DNA of 64,000 nucleotides from JAUXFS01 sp963772635. GTDB lineage: Bacteria; Pseudomonadota; Alphaproteobacteria; Rhodospirillales; Defluviicoccaceae. The stretch covers positions 9,787 to 73,786 of the forward strand of contig CAVYYK010000053.1 of the NCBI GenBank assembly GCA_963772635.1, read 5' to 3'. Below, piece after piece: positions 1-8,884 of the stretch. Position numbers and translations under genes: made by a program. The notes below the pieces were generated by a model that saw nothing but the letters and a program-made list of their open reading frames with translations, had not been told where the DNA came from and ran no database searches. Numbering within the stretch: the stretch's first letter is position 1; every line of letters begins with the position of its first letter.

Positions 1-49
1 GTCTTGGTGCTCGCGGCGATCGATCGGAAAATCCAGAGGGAGACAACAG

Positions 50-1339
50 GTGCCATCCGACAAAAAGGACGAGAAAGGTCAGAAAAAGCCCGACAAGGGC
101 AAGCCGGCGGAAGCCGGACCAGAGACAAGCTCGGAAGCCGACGATCTGCCGATGAGCGGCGTCCGCGTCATCGACGTCGGCACGTTTCTCGCCGGACCGT
201 ATGCCGCCTCGATCATGGGCGAGTTCGGCGCCGAGGTGATGAAGGTGGAGCACCCCATCGCCGGCGATCCGATGCGGCGGTTCGGGACCGCAACGAAGCA
301 ACACGATGCCACGATTGCCTGGCTGTCCGAAGCCCGTAACAAGAAGTCGGTGACCATCGATCTGCGTCAACCTCCGGGCGTCGAGCTGTTCATAAAGCTG
401 GTCAAGAAAGCCGACGTGGTTATCGAGAATTTCCGGCCCGGCACCATGGAAGAATGGGGCCTCGGCTGGGACGTGCTCCACGCGGCCAATCCGGGACTGG
501 TGATGCTGCGGGTTTCCGGCTACGGGCAGACCGGACCCTATCGCCGCCGTCCGGGCTTCTCCCACATCGCCCATGCGATCGGCGGGCTCTCGTATCTCTG
601 CGGCTTTCCCGGCGAAACCCCGGTGGTTCCCGGGACGGCGCCGCTCGGCGACTACATGTCGAGCCTCTATGGCGCCATCGGCGTGATGCTGGCGTTGAGG
701 CACAAGGAACAGACCGGCGAAGGGCAGTACGTCGACATCGGCATCTACGAGGCGGTGTTTCGGCAGATGGACGAACTCGCCGCCGCATACGGCCTGTTCG
801 GCAAGATCCGCGAGCGCGAGGGCGCCGGCAGCTTCGTCGCCGTTCCCCACGGCCATTTCCGCACCAAGGACGAGAAATGGGTGGCGATCGCCTGCACCAC
901 CGACAAGATGTTCGAACGTATCGCCGAGGTCATGGAGCGCCCCGAGCTGGCCTCCAGCGGCCTTTATGGCGACCAGCGCACCCGACTGGCGGCGCGCGAC
1001 GAGGTCAACAAGATCGTCACCGAGTGGACCGGCTCGCTCGATCGCAAGGAGCTCATCGACAAGTGCTTGGCCGGGCAGGTCCCGATCGGCAAACTCAACA
1101 ACATCGCCGACATTTTCAAAGACGAGCACTTCAAGGCGCGCGGCAACCTGGAGACGTTGGAAGCGCCGGGGCTGGGCGAGGTGGTCGTCCCCGGCGTGGT
1201 GCCGACCCTCTCGGAAACGCCGGGCCGGATCACCAATCTCGGGCCGCCGCTCGGCAATGCCACCTACGAGGTGATGCGGGAACTGCTCGAACTGTCGGCG
1301 GCGGAGATTGCCAATCTGCGCCAAAAGAAAATCATTTAG
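50..1339 (+). CDS. smtA: Class III CoA-transferase, succinyl-CoA:malate CoA-transferase subunit A-like
   Basis: CaiB/BaiF (family III) CoA-transferase of 429 residues. It starts at GTG 50 behind a purine-rich site (AGGGAG) about 7 bases upstream. The family moves CoA between acids through an aspartyl-CoA intermediate; the conserved Asp is in the LGDYMSSLYG segment near residue 200. About 30 residues at the N-terminus are charged and low in complexity, and the fold begins at SGVRVIDVGTFLAGPY. It is clearly paralogous to the next gene, 35 bases downstream. From memory of Chloroflexus SmtA and SmtB, which form a heteromeric succinyl-CoA:L-malate CoA-transferase, the pair matches that enzyme, and malyl-CoA lyase further downstream agrees with this. 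The exact acid substrate is inferred. Mesaconyl-CoA C1-C4 transferase is a related family III enzyme and remains an alternative. Confidence 0.82.
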   Translation: MPSDKKDEKGQKKPDKGKPAEAGPETSSEADDLPMSGVRVIDVGTFLAGPYAASIMGEFGAEVMKVEHPIAGDPMRRFGTATKQHDATIAWLSEARNKKSVTIDLRQPPGVELFIKLVKKADVVIENFRPGTMEEWGLGWDVLHAANPGLVMLRVSGYGQTGPYRRRPGFSHIAHAIGGLSYLCGFPGETPVVPGTAPLGDYMSSLYGAIGVMLALRHKEQTGEGQYVDIGIYEAVFRQMDELAAAYGLFGKIREREGAGSFVAVPHGHFRTKDEKWVAIACTTDKMFERIAEVMERPELASSGLYGDQRTRLAARDEVNKIVTEWTGSLDRKELIDKCLAGQVPIGKLNNIADIFKDEHFKARGNLETLEAPGLGEVVVPGVVPTLSETPGRITNLGPPLGNATYEVMRELLELSAAEIANLRQKKII

Positions 1340-1374
1340 CGCCGCACCGCCTGCGCGCAAATCCGAGGTGAACC

Positions 1375-2592
1375 ATGAGTGAAATCGAGAAGAAGAAGCT
1401 CCCCCTGGAGGGGCTCCGCGTCATCGACGTCGCCACCATCATCGCCGCCCCTTATTGCGCGGCGATCCTCGGCGAATTCGGCGCCGAGGTACTGAAGGTC
1501 GAGCATCCGATCGGCGGCGATCCGTGCCGGCACTTCGGCACCCGGACCCAGCGGGGCGATACGTTGACCTGGCTGAGCGAGGCGCGCAACAAGAAGTCGG
1601 TGACCATCGATCTGCACCGGCCGGAGGGTGTCGAGCTGTTCAAGGGTCTGGTGGCGAAGACCGACATCGTCTGCGAAAACTTCCGGCCCGGCACCCTCGA
1701 GAAGTGGGGGATCGGCTGGGAGGTGCTGCACGAAGCCAATCCGGGACTGATCATGCTGCGTGTCTCCGGATACGGCCAGACCGGTCCCTACCGGAGCCGC
1801 CCCGGCTTCGCCCGCATCGCCCACGCGGTCGGCGGCATCGCCTATCTCTCCGGGATGCCGAAGGGGACGCCGGTGACGCCGGGATCGACGACCCTCGGCG
1901 ACTATCTCTCCGGTCTCTACGGTTGCGTCGGCGTGCTGATGGCGCTGCGGCAGAAGGAGAAGACCGGCCGCGGTCAGTACATCGACACCGCCCTCTATGA
2001 ATCGGTGTTCCGCTGCACCGAGGAACTGGCGCCGGCCTACGCCATGTTCGGCACCATCCGCGAACGCCACGGCCCGCACATCGAAAGCGCCTGTCCCTAC
2101 GGCCACTTCCCGACCAAGGACGGCGGCTGGGTGGCGATCGCCTGCACTACCGACAAGCTGTTCGCCCGCCTCGCCGACGCCATGGGTCGGCCGGAGCTGG
2201 CGTCGAGCAGCCTCTATGGTTTGCAGGCGGAGCGGCTCGCCAATCGGGGTGACGTCAATGAAATCGTCCGTGACTGGTGCGGCTCGATGAGCCGCGACGA
2301 GGTGCTCGAGCGCTGCACCGCCCATCGGGCGCCGGCGGGCCCGTTGAACAACATCCGGGACATCTTCGCCAATCGCCAGTACCACGCCCGGCGCAACATG
2401 GTCGCCATCGACGACGAGGACGTCGGCGAGACGATCATCGTGCCCAACGTGGTTCCGCGCCTCTCCGAGACGCCGGGCCGCATCGAGCACCTGGGACCCA
2501 AGCTCGGCCAGCACACCGACGAGGTGCTCAAGAGCCTGCTCGGCATCTCCGACCAACGGCTCGCCGAACTGCACCAGATGCGGGTGATCTGA
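1375..2592 (+). CDS. smtB: Class III CoA-transferase, succinyl-CoA:malate CoA-transferase subunit B-like
   Basis: Family III CoA-transferase of 405 residues, the same length I recall for Chloroflexus SmtB and very similar to it throughout. Shared stretches include GTPVTPGSTTLGDY in the middle, DVNEIVRDWC near residue 300 and PNVVPRLSETPG near residue 370. The catalytic Asp lies in GDYLSGLYG. ATG 1375 follows a GAGGTGAACC ribosome site. With the upstream paralogue it should activate L-malate to malyl-CoA at the expense of succinyl-CoA, feeding the malyl-CoA lyase encoded about 1.1 kb downstream. The function is inferred from family resemblance and gene context. Confidence 0.85.
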   Translation: MSEIEKKKLPLEGLRVIDVATIIAAPYCAAILGEFGAEVLKVEHPIGGDPCRHFGTRTQRGDTLTWLSEARNKKSVTIDLHRPEGVELFKGLVAKTDIVCENFRPGTLEKWGIGWEVLHEANPGLIMLRVSGYGQTGPYRSRPGFARIAHAVGGIAYLSGMPKGTPVTPGSTTLGDYLSGLYGCVGVLMALRQKEKTGRGQYIDTALYESVFRCTEELAPAYAMFGTIRERHGPHIESACPYGHFPTKDGGWVAIACTTDKLFARLADAMGRPELASSSLYGLQAERLANRGDVNEIVRDWCGSMSRDEVLERCTAHRAPAGPLNNIRDIFANRQYHARRNMVAIDDEDVGETIIVPNVVPRLSETPGRIEHLGPKLGQHTDEVLKSLLGISDQRLAELHQMRVI

Positions 2593-2732
2593 GCGGGCGC
2601 CATTACGGACCGCACTACCGGCCACCCGAACTCGCTTTCAATTTGTTTGGCCGCATGAACAGGAACGGGGGGAGGTCGCAACGCGTGGCAAAAATTGGCC
2701 AACTGGCGTCAACTTGTGCTAGGATATGAAGC

Positions 2733-2954
2733 ATGATGAAGCGTGCCGTCGATCTGACCGCAGAGGAATTGGATGGCCACGCCCGCGAGGCTTGGTCGCG
2801 GGAGGCCAAGGCCAGCCTCGACAAGGGCCTTCCGGTGACATTCGCGGAAGACGGCCACGTTGTGCGTGTTTGGCCGGACGGACGGCGCGAGATTATTAAG
2901 TCCATGGCCGCCCACACCAAGGACAAGACTCGGCGTAAACGCGCGTCGGCATGA
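2733..2954 (+). CDS. Small antitoxin-like protein preceding a zeta-type toxin
   Basis: A 73-residue charged protein, acidic in the N-terminal half and basic at the C-terminus (ends KTRRKRASA). AGGA lies 8 bases before the first ATG, and a second ATG follows at once. The stop overlaps the start of the downstream zeta-like kinase by four bases (ATGA), so the two are translationally coupled. Size, order and overlap are those of an antitoxin-toxin pair. I do not recognise the antitoxin family by motif, so the role is inferred from position. Confidence 0.6.
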   Translation: MMKRAVDLTAEELDGHAREAWSREAKASLDKGLPVTFAEDGHVVRVWPDGRREIIKSMAAHTKDKTRRKRASA

Positions 2955-3595
2955 GCCTGGCCGCGGAGCGCCCGGCGCTTCTCGTCATCGCCGGTCCGAA
3001 CGGCTCGGGCAAGACCACCCTCAAGGAGCGGCTCGAGCGACAAGGGATCGACTTCGCTCGACACATCAATCCCGACGAGATCGCGCTCGCACTGCCGGGA
3101 GACGATGCCGTTCGCACCCGCGCGGCACAGATCCGGGCCGATCAGCTGCGAGCGAAATACCTGGCCGAACGCCTGTCGTTCTCCTTCGAGACGGTGATGT
3201 CCCATCCGAGCAAGGTCGAGTTCATGCGGCAGGCGAAGGCGGCGGGCTATTTCGTCGTTCTCTACTTCGTCGGCGTCGAGGACCACGCGATCAGCGTTGC
3301 CCGCGTCGCCGACCGGGTCGGCAAAGGCGGCCACAATGTTCCGACGGCAAAGATCCGCTCGCGGTACGAAGGCTCGATGCGCTTGCTGGCGGACGCCGCC
3401 GACACCGCGGATCGGGTCTACGTTTTCGACAACTCGGGGATGGGGAAGGAACGCCGTCTGTGCGCCGCGCTGGACGAAAAAGGGTTGAGAGCATTCAGCG
3501 ATCCGATGCCCGCGTGGGTGCGACGATACTTCGTCGAACCCATGGAGGCGCGGAAACACCGACGGCCCTTGCGCAGCCGACCGCACGGCGGGTGA
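2951..3595 (+). CDS. Zeta-toxin-family P-loop kinase
   Basis: A 214-residue P-loop protein. The Walker A motif GPNGSGKTT is at about residue 14, followed by an HINPDEIA segment and SFSFETVMSHPSK near residue 77, the pattern of zeta toxins and related kinases. Zeta toxins phosphorylate UDP-N-acetylglucosamine and so block cell-wall synthesis; the substrate here is not proven. It overlaps the small upstream gene by four bases. The pair lies between the CoA-transferase genes and malyl-CoA lyase, interrupting an otherwise coherent metabolic cluster, which suggests later insertion. It could be a chromosomal AAA-type kinase without toxic activity. Confidence 0.78.
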   Translation: MSLAAERPALLVIAGPNGSGKTTLKERLERQGIDFARHINPDEIALALPGDDAVRTRAAQIRADQLRAKYLAERLSFSFETVMSHPSKVEFMRQAKAAGYFVVLYFVGVEDHAISVARVADRVGKGGHNVPTAKIRSRYEGSMRLLADAADTADRVYVFDNSGMGKERRLCAALDEKGLRAFSDPMPAWVRRYFVEPMEARKHRRPLRSRPHGG

Positions 3596-3690
3596 AGAGG
3601 CTCTCAGCATTTGACGGAACCGCCGGTTGGGTGTAGGTCCTGTGCCGTTCCATTGGCCGCAAATGCAAGAATGAAAGGGGAGGGGAACCC

Positions 3691-4734
3691 ATGAAACTGC
3701 CTTCGAATTTCTACAAGCCGCTTGCCATCGGCGCACCCCAACCGGTGCGCGAATTGCCCGTCCGCCCCGAGCGGATGATCCATTTCTTTCCCCCGCACAT
3801 CGAGAAGCTCCGCGCCCGGGTGCCCGACATGGTCAAGCAGGTCGACGTCTTCCTCGGCAACCTCGAGGACGCCATCCCCGCCGATGCCAAGGAGGCCGCC
3901 CGTGCCGGCTTCATCGAGGTGGCGAAGGCCGTCGACTTCGGTGAAACCGGCTTGTGGACCCGGGTGAATGCGCTCAACAGCCCCTGGTTCCTCGACGACA
4001 TGGACCAGATCATCGCCGCCGTCGGCAACAAGCTCGACGTGGTGATGATCCCCAAGGTCGAAGGCGTGTGGGACATCCACTTCGTCGACCAGTTGCTCGC
4101 GCTGCTCGAAGCCAAGTACCAGGTCACCAAGCCGATCCTGATCCACGCCATCCTCGAGACCGCGCAAGGGGTCAAGAACGTCGGCGATATCGCCGCCGCA
4201 AGCCCGCGGATGCACGGCATGAGCCTCGGCCCGGCGGATCTGGCCGCGTCCCGCGGGATGAAAACGACCCGCGTCGGCGGCGGCCATCCGCACTATGGGG
4301 TGCTCGCCGATCCGGTCGAGGGTCAGGACGAGCGGTCGTTTCTCCAGCAGGACCTTTGGCACTACACCATCGCCCGGATGGTCGATGCGTGCCTGTCCAG
4401 CGGCCTCAGGGCGTTCTACGGCCCGTTCGGCGACATCAAGGACGAAGCCGGCTGCGAGGCCCAGTTCCGCAACGCCTTCCTGATGGGCTGCGCCGGCGCC
4501 TGGTCGCTCGCCCCCAACCAGATCGACATCGCCAAGCGGGTGTTCAGCCCCAGCGTCAGTGAAGTGCTGTTCGCCAAGCGCATCCTCGAGGCGATGCCCG
4601 ACGGCAGCGGCGTCGCGATGATCGACGGCAAGATGCAGGATGACGCCACCTGGAAGCAGGCCAAGGTCATCGTCGATCTCGCCCGGCTGGTGGCGAAGAG
4701 GGATCCGGATCTGGCCAAAGCCTACGAGTTCTAG
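3691..4734 (+). CDS. mcl: L-malyl-CoA / beta-methylmalyl-CoA lyase
   Basis: HpcH/HpaI aldolase (citrate lyase beta-like) family, 347 residues, the usual length for Mcl1. It cleaves malyl-CoA to acetyl-CoA and glyoxylate and can condense glyoxylate with propionyl-CoA to beta-methylmalyl-CoA. Visible landmarks are FLGNLEDAIP (acidic metal/CoA region near residue 55), MIPKVEG, the ILETAQGV segment carrying the conserved Glu, and LGPADLAASRG carrying the metal-binding Asp. ATG 3691 follows an AGGGGAGGGG ribosome site. Mesaconyl-CoA hydratase is 63 bases downstream, a standard pairing in the ethylmalonyl-CoA pathway and the 3-hydroxypropionate bicycle. Confidence 0.9.
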   Translation: MKLPSNFYKPLAIGAPQPVRELPVRPERMIHFFPPHIEKLRARVPDMVKQVDVFLGNLEDAIPADAKEAARAGFIEVAKAVDFGETGLWTRVNALNSPWFLDDMDQIIAAVGNKLDVVMIPKVEGVWDIHFVDQLLALLEAKYQVTKPILIHAILETAQGVKNVGDIAAASPRMHGMSLGPADLAASRGMKTTRVGGGHPHYGVLADPVEGQDERSFLQQDLWHYTIARMVDACLSSGLRAFYGPFGDIKDEAGCEAQFRNAFLMGCAGAWSLAPNQIDIAKRVFSPSVSEVLFAKRILEAMPDGSGVAMIDGKMQDDATWKQAKVIVDLARLVAKRDPDLAKAYEF

Positions 4735-4797
4735 GGCCAGCGGTCACCGCGTAGGGCCGTCGCCATCGGGCGCAACGCAACAGCTACGGATAGGGTC

Positions 4798-5859
4798 ATG
4801 AGTATAAAAACCAATCCCGGCAACTACTTCGAAGACTTCAAGATGGGCCAGAAGATCGTCCACGCGACGCCGCGGACGATCACCGATGGCGACGTGGCGT
4901 TGTACACGGCGCTCTACGGCACCCGCTTCGCGGCGAACTCGTCGGCGGAATTCGCCGCCGCGGCCTTGGGCCTGGAACGGGCGCCCGTCGACAGCATGCT
5001 CGCCTTCCATATCGTTTTCGGCAAGACGGTACCCGACATCTCGCTAAACGCCGTCGCCAACCTCGGTTATGCCGCCGGCAAGTTCGGCGAGCCGGTGTTT
5101 CCCGGCGACACCATTTCCACCACCTCGACGGTGATCGGCCTCAGGCAGAACAAGGACGGCAAGACCGGCGTCGTCTACGTGCGCTCGGTCGGCGTCAATC
5201 AGCGCCGCGAGACGGTGCTCGACTACGTCCGCTGGGTGATGGTGCGCAAGAAGGATCCGGACGCGCCGGCGCCCGAGACCGTCGTTCCGGATCTGCCCGA
5301 GGCGGTGGCGGTGGGCGAGTTGTTGGTCCCTTACGCCCTCCATATCGAGAACTACGACACCGCGCTCGCCGGCAGTCCGTACCTTTGGGAGGACTACGAG
5401 GTCGGCGAGAAGATCGACCACGTGGATGGAATGACCATCGAGGAAGCCGAGCACATGACGGCGACCCGGCTTTACCAGAACACCGCCAAGGTGCACTTCA
5501 ACCTGCACACCGAGAAGGAGGGCCGCTTCGGGCGGCGGATCATCTACGGCGGCCACATTATCAGCCTGGCGCGCTCGCTGTCGTTCAACGGGCTGGCCAA
5601 CGCTTTCAAGATCGCCGCGATCAACGGCGGCCGTCATGTGGCGCCGACGTTCGCCGGGCATACCGTCTACGCCTGGTCGCAGGTGCTGGACAAGATGGAC
5701 CTGCCCGGACATCGGGACATCGGCGCCCTCAGGCTGCGGACGGTGGCGACCAAGGACCGCGCCTGTGCCGACTTCCCGTTCAAGGACGGCGAAGGCAAGT
5801 ACGACCCGGCGGTGGTGCTGGACTTCGACTACACGGTGCTGATGCCGAAACATGGTTAA
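4798..5859 (+). CDS. mch: Mesaconyl-CoA hydratase (beta-methylmalyl-CoA dehydratase), MaoC family
   Basis: A 353-residue double hot-dog protein of the MaoC dehydratase family that interconverts beta-methylmalyl-CoA and mesaconyl-CoA. The first domain begins NYFEDFKMGQKIVHATPRTI and the second near residue 195 with YLWEDYEVGEKIDHVDGMT. IIYGGHIISLARSLSFNGL is the conserved helix region of the second domain. Length and organisation agree with Mch of phototrophic and other alphaproteobacteria. It lies just after malyl-CoA lyase, and together they perform two consecutive steps. The ribosome site is weak (GATAGGGTC). Confidence 0.88.
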   Translation: MSIKTNPGNYFEDFKMGQKIVHATPRTITDGDVALYTALYGTRFAANSSAEFAAAALGLERAPVDSMLAFHIVFGKTVPDISLNAVANLGYAAGKFGEPVFPGDTISTTSTVIGLRQNKDGKTGVVYVRSVGVNQRRETVLDYVRWVMVRKKDPDAPAPETVVPDLPEAVAVGELLVPYALHIENYDTALAGSPYLWEDYEVGEKIDHVDGMTIEEAEHMTATRLYQNTAKVHFNLHTEKEGRFGRRIIYGGHIISLARSLSFNGLANAFKIAAINGGRHVAPTFAGHTVYAWSQVLDKMDLPGHRDIGALRLRTVATKDRACADFPFKDGEGKYDPAVVLDFDYTVLMPKHG

Positions 5860-5983
5860 CCGGGTGGCAATGTTGTCGTTGCAAAATCGGAGGTACGACC
5901 GGCAGCCCCCGTGACGTCCAACTCTTCGCGCGCGGGTGGTGGCGGTAACCCGAACCCGATGAACCGTGCGAGGACGCTTTGCG

Positions 5984-7237
5984 ATGAAGGTGCTGTTCGT
6001 TCACCAGAACTTCCCGGGACAGTACAAGCACATCGCCAAAGCCCTCGCAGACGACCCGCGCAACAAGGTCCTGGCGATCGGCGAGAAGCCCAACCTCGGA
6101 CGGCTGAAGCATCCAAAGGTGACGGAAATCGGCTACGAGACGCCGCGAGGGGCGTCGCCGACCACCCATCACTACGTCCGCAACCTGGAGAACGGCGTCC
6201 GCCGGGGCCAGGCGGTGGCGCGGGTCGCCATCGAGCTGCAGCGCAAGGGTTTTACCCCGGACATCATCTGCTGCCATCCGGCATGGGGAGAGGGGCTGTA
6301 CCTGGGCGACATCTGGCCGAAGAGCAAGCGGCTGTACTATTTCGAGTTCCATTACCGCACCGGAGGATTCGACTCGAACTTCGATCCCGAGTTCCCCGGA
6401 AACTTCGACGACACCTTCCGCATTCACACCAAGAACGCCGTCAACCTGTTCAGCCTGAACGCCGCGGACTGGGGGATCTCACCGACCCACTGGCAGGCCT
6501 CCAGCATGCCGTCCGAGTACCGCCCACGGATCAGTGTCATCCACGACGGCATCGATACCGACCTGGTGAAGCCGAAACCCGACATCACCGTTACCCTTCC
6601 CAACGGATTGCGGGTGTCGAAGTCCGACGAGGTGATCACCTTCGTCAATCGCCATCTCGAGCCGTACCGGGGGTTCCACACCTTCATGCGAGCCCTCCCG
6701 CTGATCCTGCATCGGCGCAAGAACGCCCAGGTGCTGATCGTCGGCGACGACGAACCCGGCTACGGCGCCGCGGCCAAGGACGCCAAGAACCATCGGGAGA
6801 GGTACATGCGGGAGGTCGGCGACAAGCTGGACCTCAACCGGGTGCACTTTGTCGGGCGGATCCCCTACGACAGCTTCGTCAAGATGTTGCAGCTCTCGGC
6901 CGTGCACGTCTACCTGACCTACCCGTTCGTTCTGTCGTGGTCGATGCTGGAGGCGATGAGCGCCGGGTGCCTGGTGGTCGGATCGAGGACGCCGCCGGTG
7001 GAGGAACTGATCACCCACGGCCACAACGGCCTGCTCGTCGACTTCTTCAAGCCTCGGGAAATCGCCGACATGATCGATCGGGTGCTCAATCACCCGAACC
7101 GGATGCAGGAGATGCGCGACGAGGCCAGGAAGACGATCGTCGACACCTACGACCTCAAGACGATCTGTCTGCCGAAACACCTGCAGCTGATCGAGAGCCT
7201 CACCGCCGGCAAACGACCCCAGGTCAAGGCGGCCTGA
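5984..7237 (+). CDS. Glycosyltransferase family 4 protein
   Basis: A 417-residue GT-B glycosyltransferase from ATG 5984, chosen because AGGACG precedes it by 7 bases; a GTG 18 bases upstream is possible. The N-terminus KVLFVHQNFPGQYKHIA is the usual acceptor-domain start of this sub-family. The nucleotide-sugar domain has the ISVIHDGIDTDLVKPKP hinge and a typical C-terminal E-x7-E region (SWSMLEAMSAGCLVVGSRTPPVEELI, residues about 320-345). It probably adds a sugar in surface polysaccharide synthesis; donor and acceptor are unknown. It stands alone on the plus strand and is followed by a hairpin with a T tract. Confidence 0.85.
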   Translation: MKVLFVHQNFPGQYKHIAKALADDPRNKVLAIGEKPNLGRLKHPKVTEIGYETPRGASPTTHHYVRNLENGVRRGQAVARVAIELQRKGFTPDIICCHPAWGEGLYLGDIWPKSKRLYYFEFHYRTGGFDSNFDPEFPGNFDDTFRIHTKNAVNLFSLNAADWGISPTHWQASSMPSEYRPRISVIHDGIDTDLVKPKPDITVTLPNGLRVSKSDEVITFVNRHLEPYRGFHTFMRALPLILHRRKNAQVLIVGDDEPGYGAAAKDAKNHRERYMREVGDKLDLNRVHFVGRIPYDSFVKMLQLSAVHVYLTYPFVLSWSMLEAMSAGCLVVGSRTPPVEELITHGHNGLLVDFFKPREIADMIDRVLNHPNRMQEMRDEARKTIVDTYDLKTICLPKHLQLIESLTAGKRPQVKAA

Positions 7238-7269
7238 GGCCCGGGGTCGGCGCCAGACCACCAGCTAAT

Positions 7270-7303
7270 GGCTGTCAGCTGACAGCTCTCAGCCGCCCTT
7301 TTT
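7270..7303 (+). terminator. Probable rho-independent terminator after the glycosyltransferase
   Basis: GGCTG (7270-7274) can pair with CAGCC (7290-7294), enclosing the palindrome CTGTCAGCTGACAG. A TTTTT run follows at 7299-7303. The position, 33 bases after the stop codon, suits a terminator. Confidence 0.5.
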
Positions 7304-7483
7304 GTCTAAAAAACCTTGCCGATCGCTCCTGGCTAGCCCTTCCCCTGCCGGACCACGACCGGCCATCCGGTAGCCGTCTCTCTCGTCGTGATGTAACATT
7401 CGCCCATTGGCTGAGTTTCCGGCCTCGTACCTGCGCATTGCAACGGTAAGAGAGACCCCCGGAAAGGCGCCGAGGAATTGGGC

Positions 7484-8884
7484 ATGACGCATGGGAGGAG
7501 AAGTGGCTCCACGAAGGATGAGCTGGATCTCGTAAGACGCGAACTGCGAGAAGCGATCGACCGCCAGGCCGCCACGAACGAGATCCTGCATCTCATCTCT
7601 AGCTCGCCAAGCGACACGCAACCGGTCTTCGATGCGATCGTTCAGAGCGGGTCGAAATTGTTCCCCGGCGCTGCGATTAGCGTCGCGCTTCCTATCGGCA
7701 ACAAGGTTGAAGCCGTTGCTGTCGCGGATGAAGACCCCATCCGCGCCGAAGCGTGGCGCGGCCGTTTCCCGTTTCCTTTGACGCGCGAATATATGCATGG
7801 CGTCGCCATACTGGAGGCGCGGGTCGTCGATATCCCGGACGTTGCGAATGCGCCAAACAAGGACAGCGCCGGGGCGCAGAATTTCCTTGCGAGCGGTTAT
7901 CGCGCCGTCACGTTGACGCCGCTGCTGCGCGACGGTAAAGCGATCGGTGTGCTGGGCATTGTTCGACTTTCCCCCGGTCCGCTCTCCGATGAACAGCTTG
8001 CTGTCCTGCAAACTTTCGCCGCCCAGGCGGTGATCGCCATCGAGAATACAAAACTGGTCAATGAGCTCAGGCAGAGCAACGCTATAGTCGAGCAATTCTC
8101 GCGTCAGTTGGCGAAATACATCTCGCCGCAGCTCTACCATTCGATTACCACCGGCGAGCATGATGTCACGATCGAATCTAAGCGCAAGAAGCTGACGATA
8201 TTCTTCTCCGACATCGTTGGCTTCACGCAAATCACGGATCAGCTTGAGTCGGAGGAGCTGACCGCGCTCCTCAACGAATATCTCACGGCGATGTCCGGAA
8301 TTGCGGAGGACCATGGAGCCACGTTCGACAAATTCATCGGCGATGCCATAATGTGTTTCTTCGGTGATCCAGAAACCAGGGGCGTGAAGGGGGACGCCGA
8401 CGCCTGCGTTCGCATGGCGCTCGAGATGCGAAGGCGGATATTTCAGCTGCAGGTGGGTTGGCAGGAGAAGGGACTGATCGACCGTCCCTTCGAAGCGCGC
8501 ATGGGCATCAACACCGGCTATTGCACGGTCGGGAACTTCGGCAGCCAGGACCGCATGGACTACACCATCATCGGGCATGAGGTGAACCTAGCGGCCAGGC
8601 TGGAAAGCCACGCGGAGGCCGGCGGTATCCTAATGGCGGCCGAAACCTATTCGCTGGTCAAGAACTGGCTCCTCGCCGACGAGCAGGAGGCGATCACCAT
8701 GAAAGGCTTTGCCCAGCCCATCCGGACGTTTCGGGTTCGCGGCACCTTCGAGGATCTGGCGCGGGACGAGAACTTATTCCTTCACGTGGACGAAGGCGTG
8801 CGGATCTCCATACAGGGTGATTTGGCCGACAAGAAGAAAACTAAGGCGGCCCTGAAAAGGGCGCTTGCCCAGCTCGAAAAATAG
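7484..8884 (+). CDS. GAF-domain class III adenylate/guanylate cyclase
   Basis: A 466-residue soluble protein from ATG 7484 (GAGGA 7 bases upstream; an in-frame TTG lies 6 bases earlier). A short coiled segment is followed by a GAF domain (about residues 25-190) and a class III cyclase homology domain (about 225-410). The cyclase domain has the first metal Asp in FFSDIVGFT, the second in DKFIGDAIMCFFG, and the transition-state Asn/Arg in NLAARLE. The residues needed for catalysis are therefore present. The preceding Lys in DKFIGD is compatible with ATP as substrate. No neighbouring gene suggests its signal. Confidence 0.85.
   Translation: MTHGRRSGSTKDELDLVRRELREAIDRQAATNEILHLISSSPSDTQPVFDAIVQSGSKLFPGAAISVALPIGNKVEAVAVADEDPIRAEAWRGRFPFPLTREYMHGVAILEARVVDIPDVANAPNKDSAGAQNFLASGYRAVTLTPLLRDGKAIGVLGIVRLSPGPLSDEQLAVLQTFAAQAVIAIENTKLVNELRQSNAIVEQFSRQLAKYISPQLYHSITTGEHDVTIESKRKKLTIFFSDIVGFTQITDQLESEELTALLNEYLTAMSGIAEDHGATFDKFIGDAIMCFFGDPETRGVKGDADACVRMALEMRRRIFQLQVGWQEKGLIDRPFEARMGINTGYCTVGNFGSQDRMDYTIIGHEVNLAARLESHAEAGGILMAAETYSLVKNWLLADEQEAITMKGFAQPIRTFRVRGTFEDLARDENLFLHVDEGVRISIQGDLADKKKTKAALKRALAQLEK

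Noticed and set aside
5911..7449. Long alternative frame over the glycosyltransferase gene
   Set aside because: It is Arg/Pro-rich with no family features. The other frame has full GT4 motifs.
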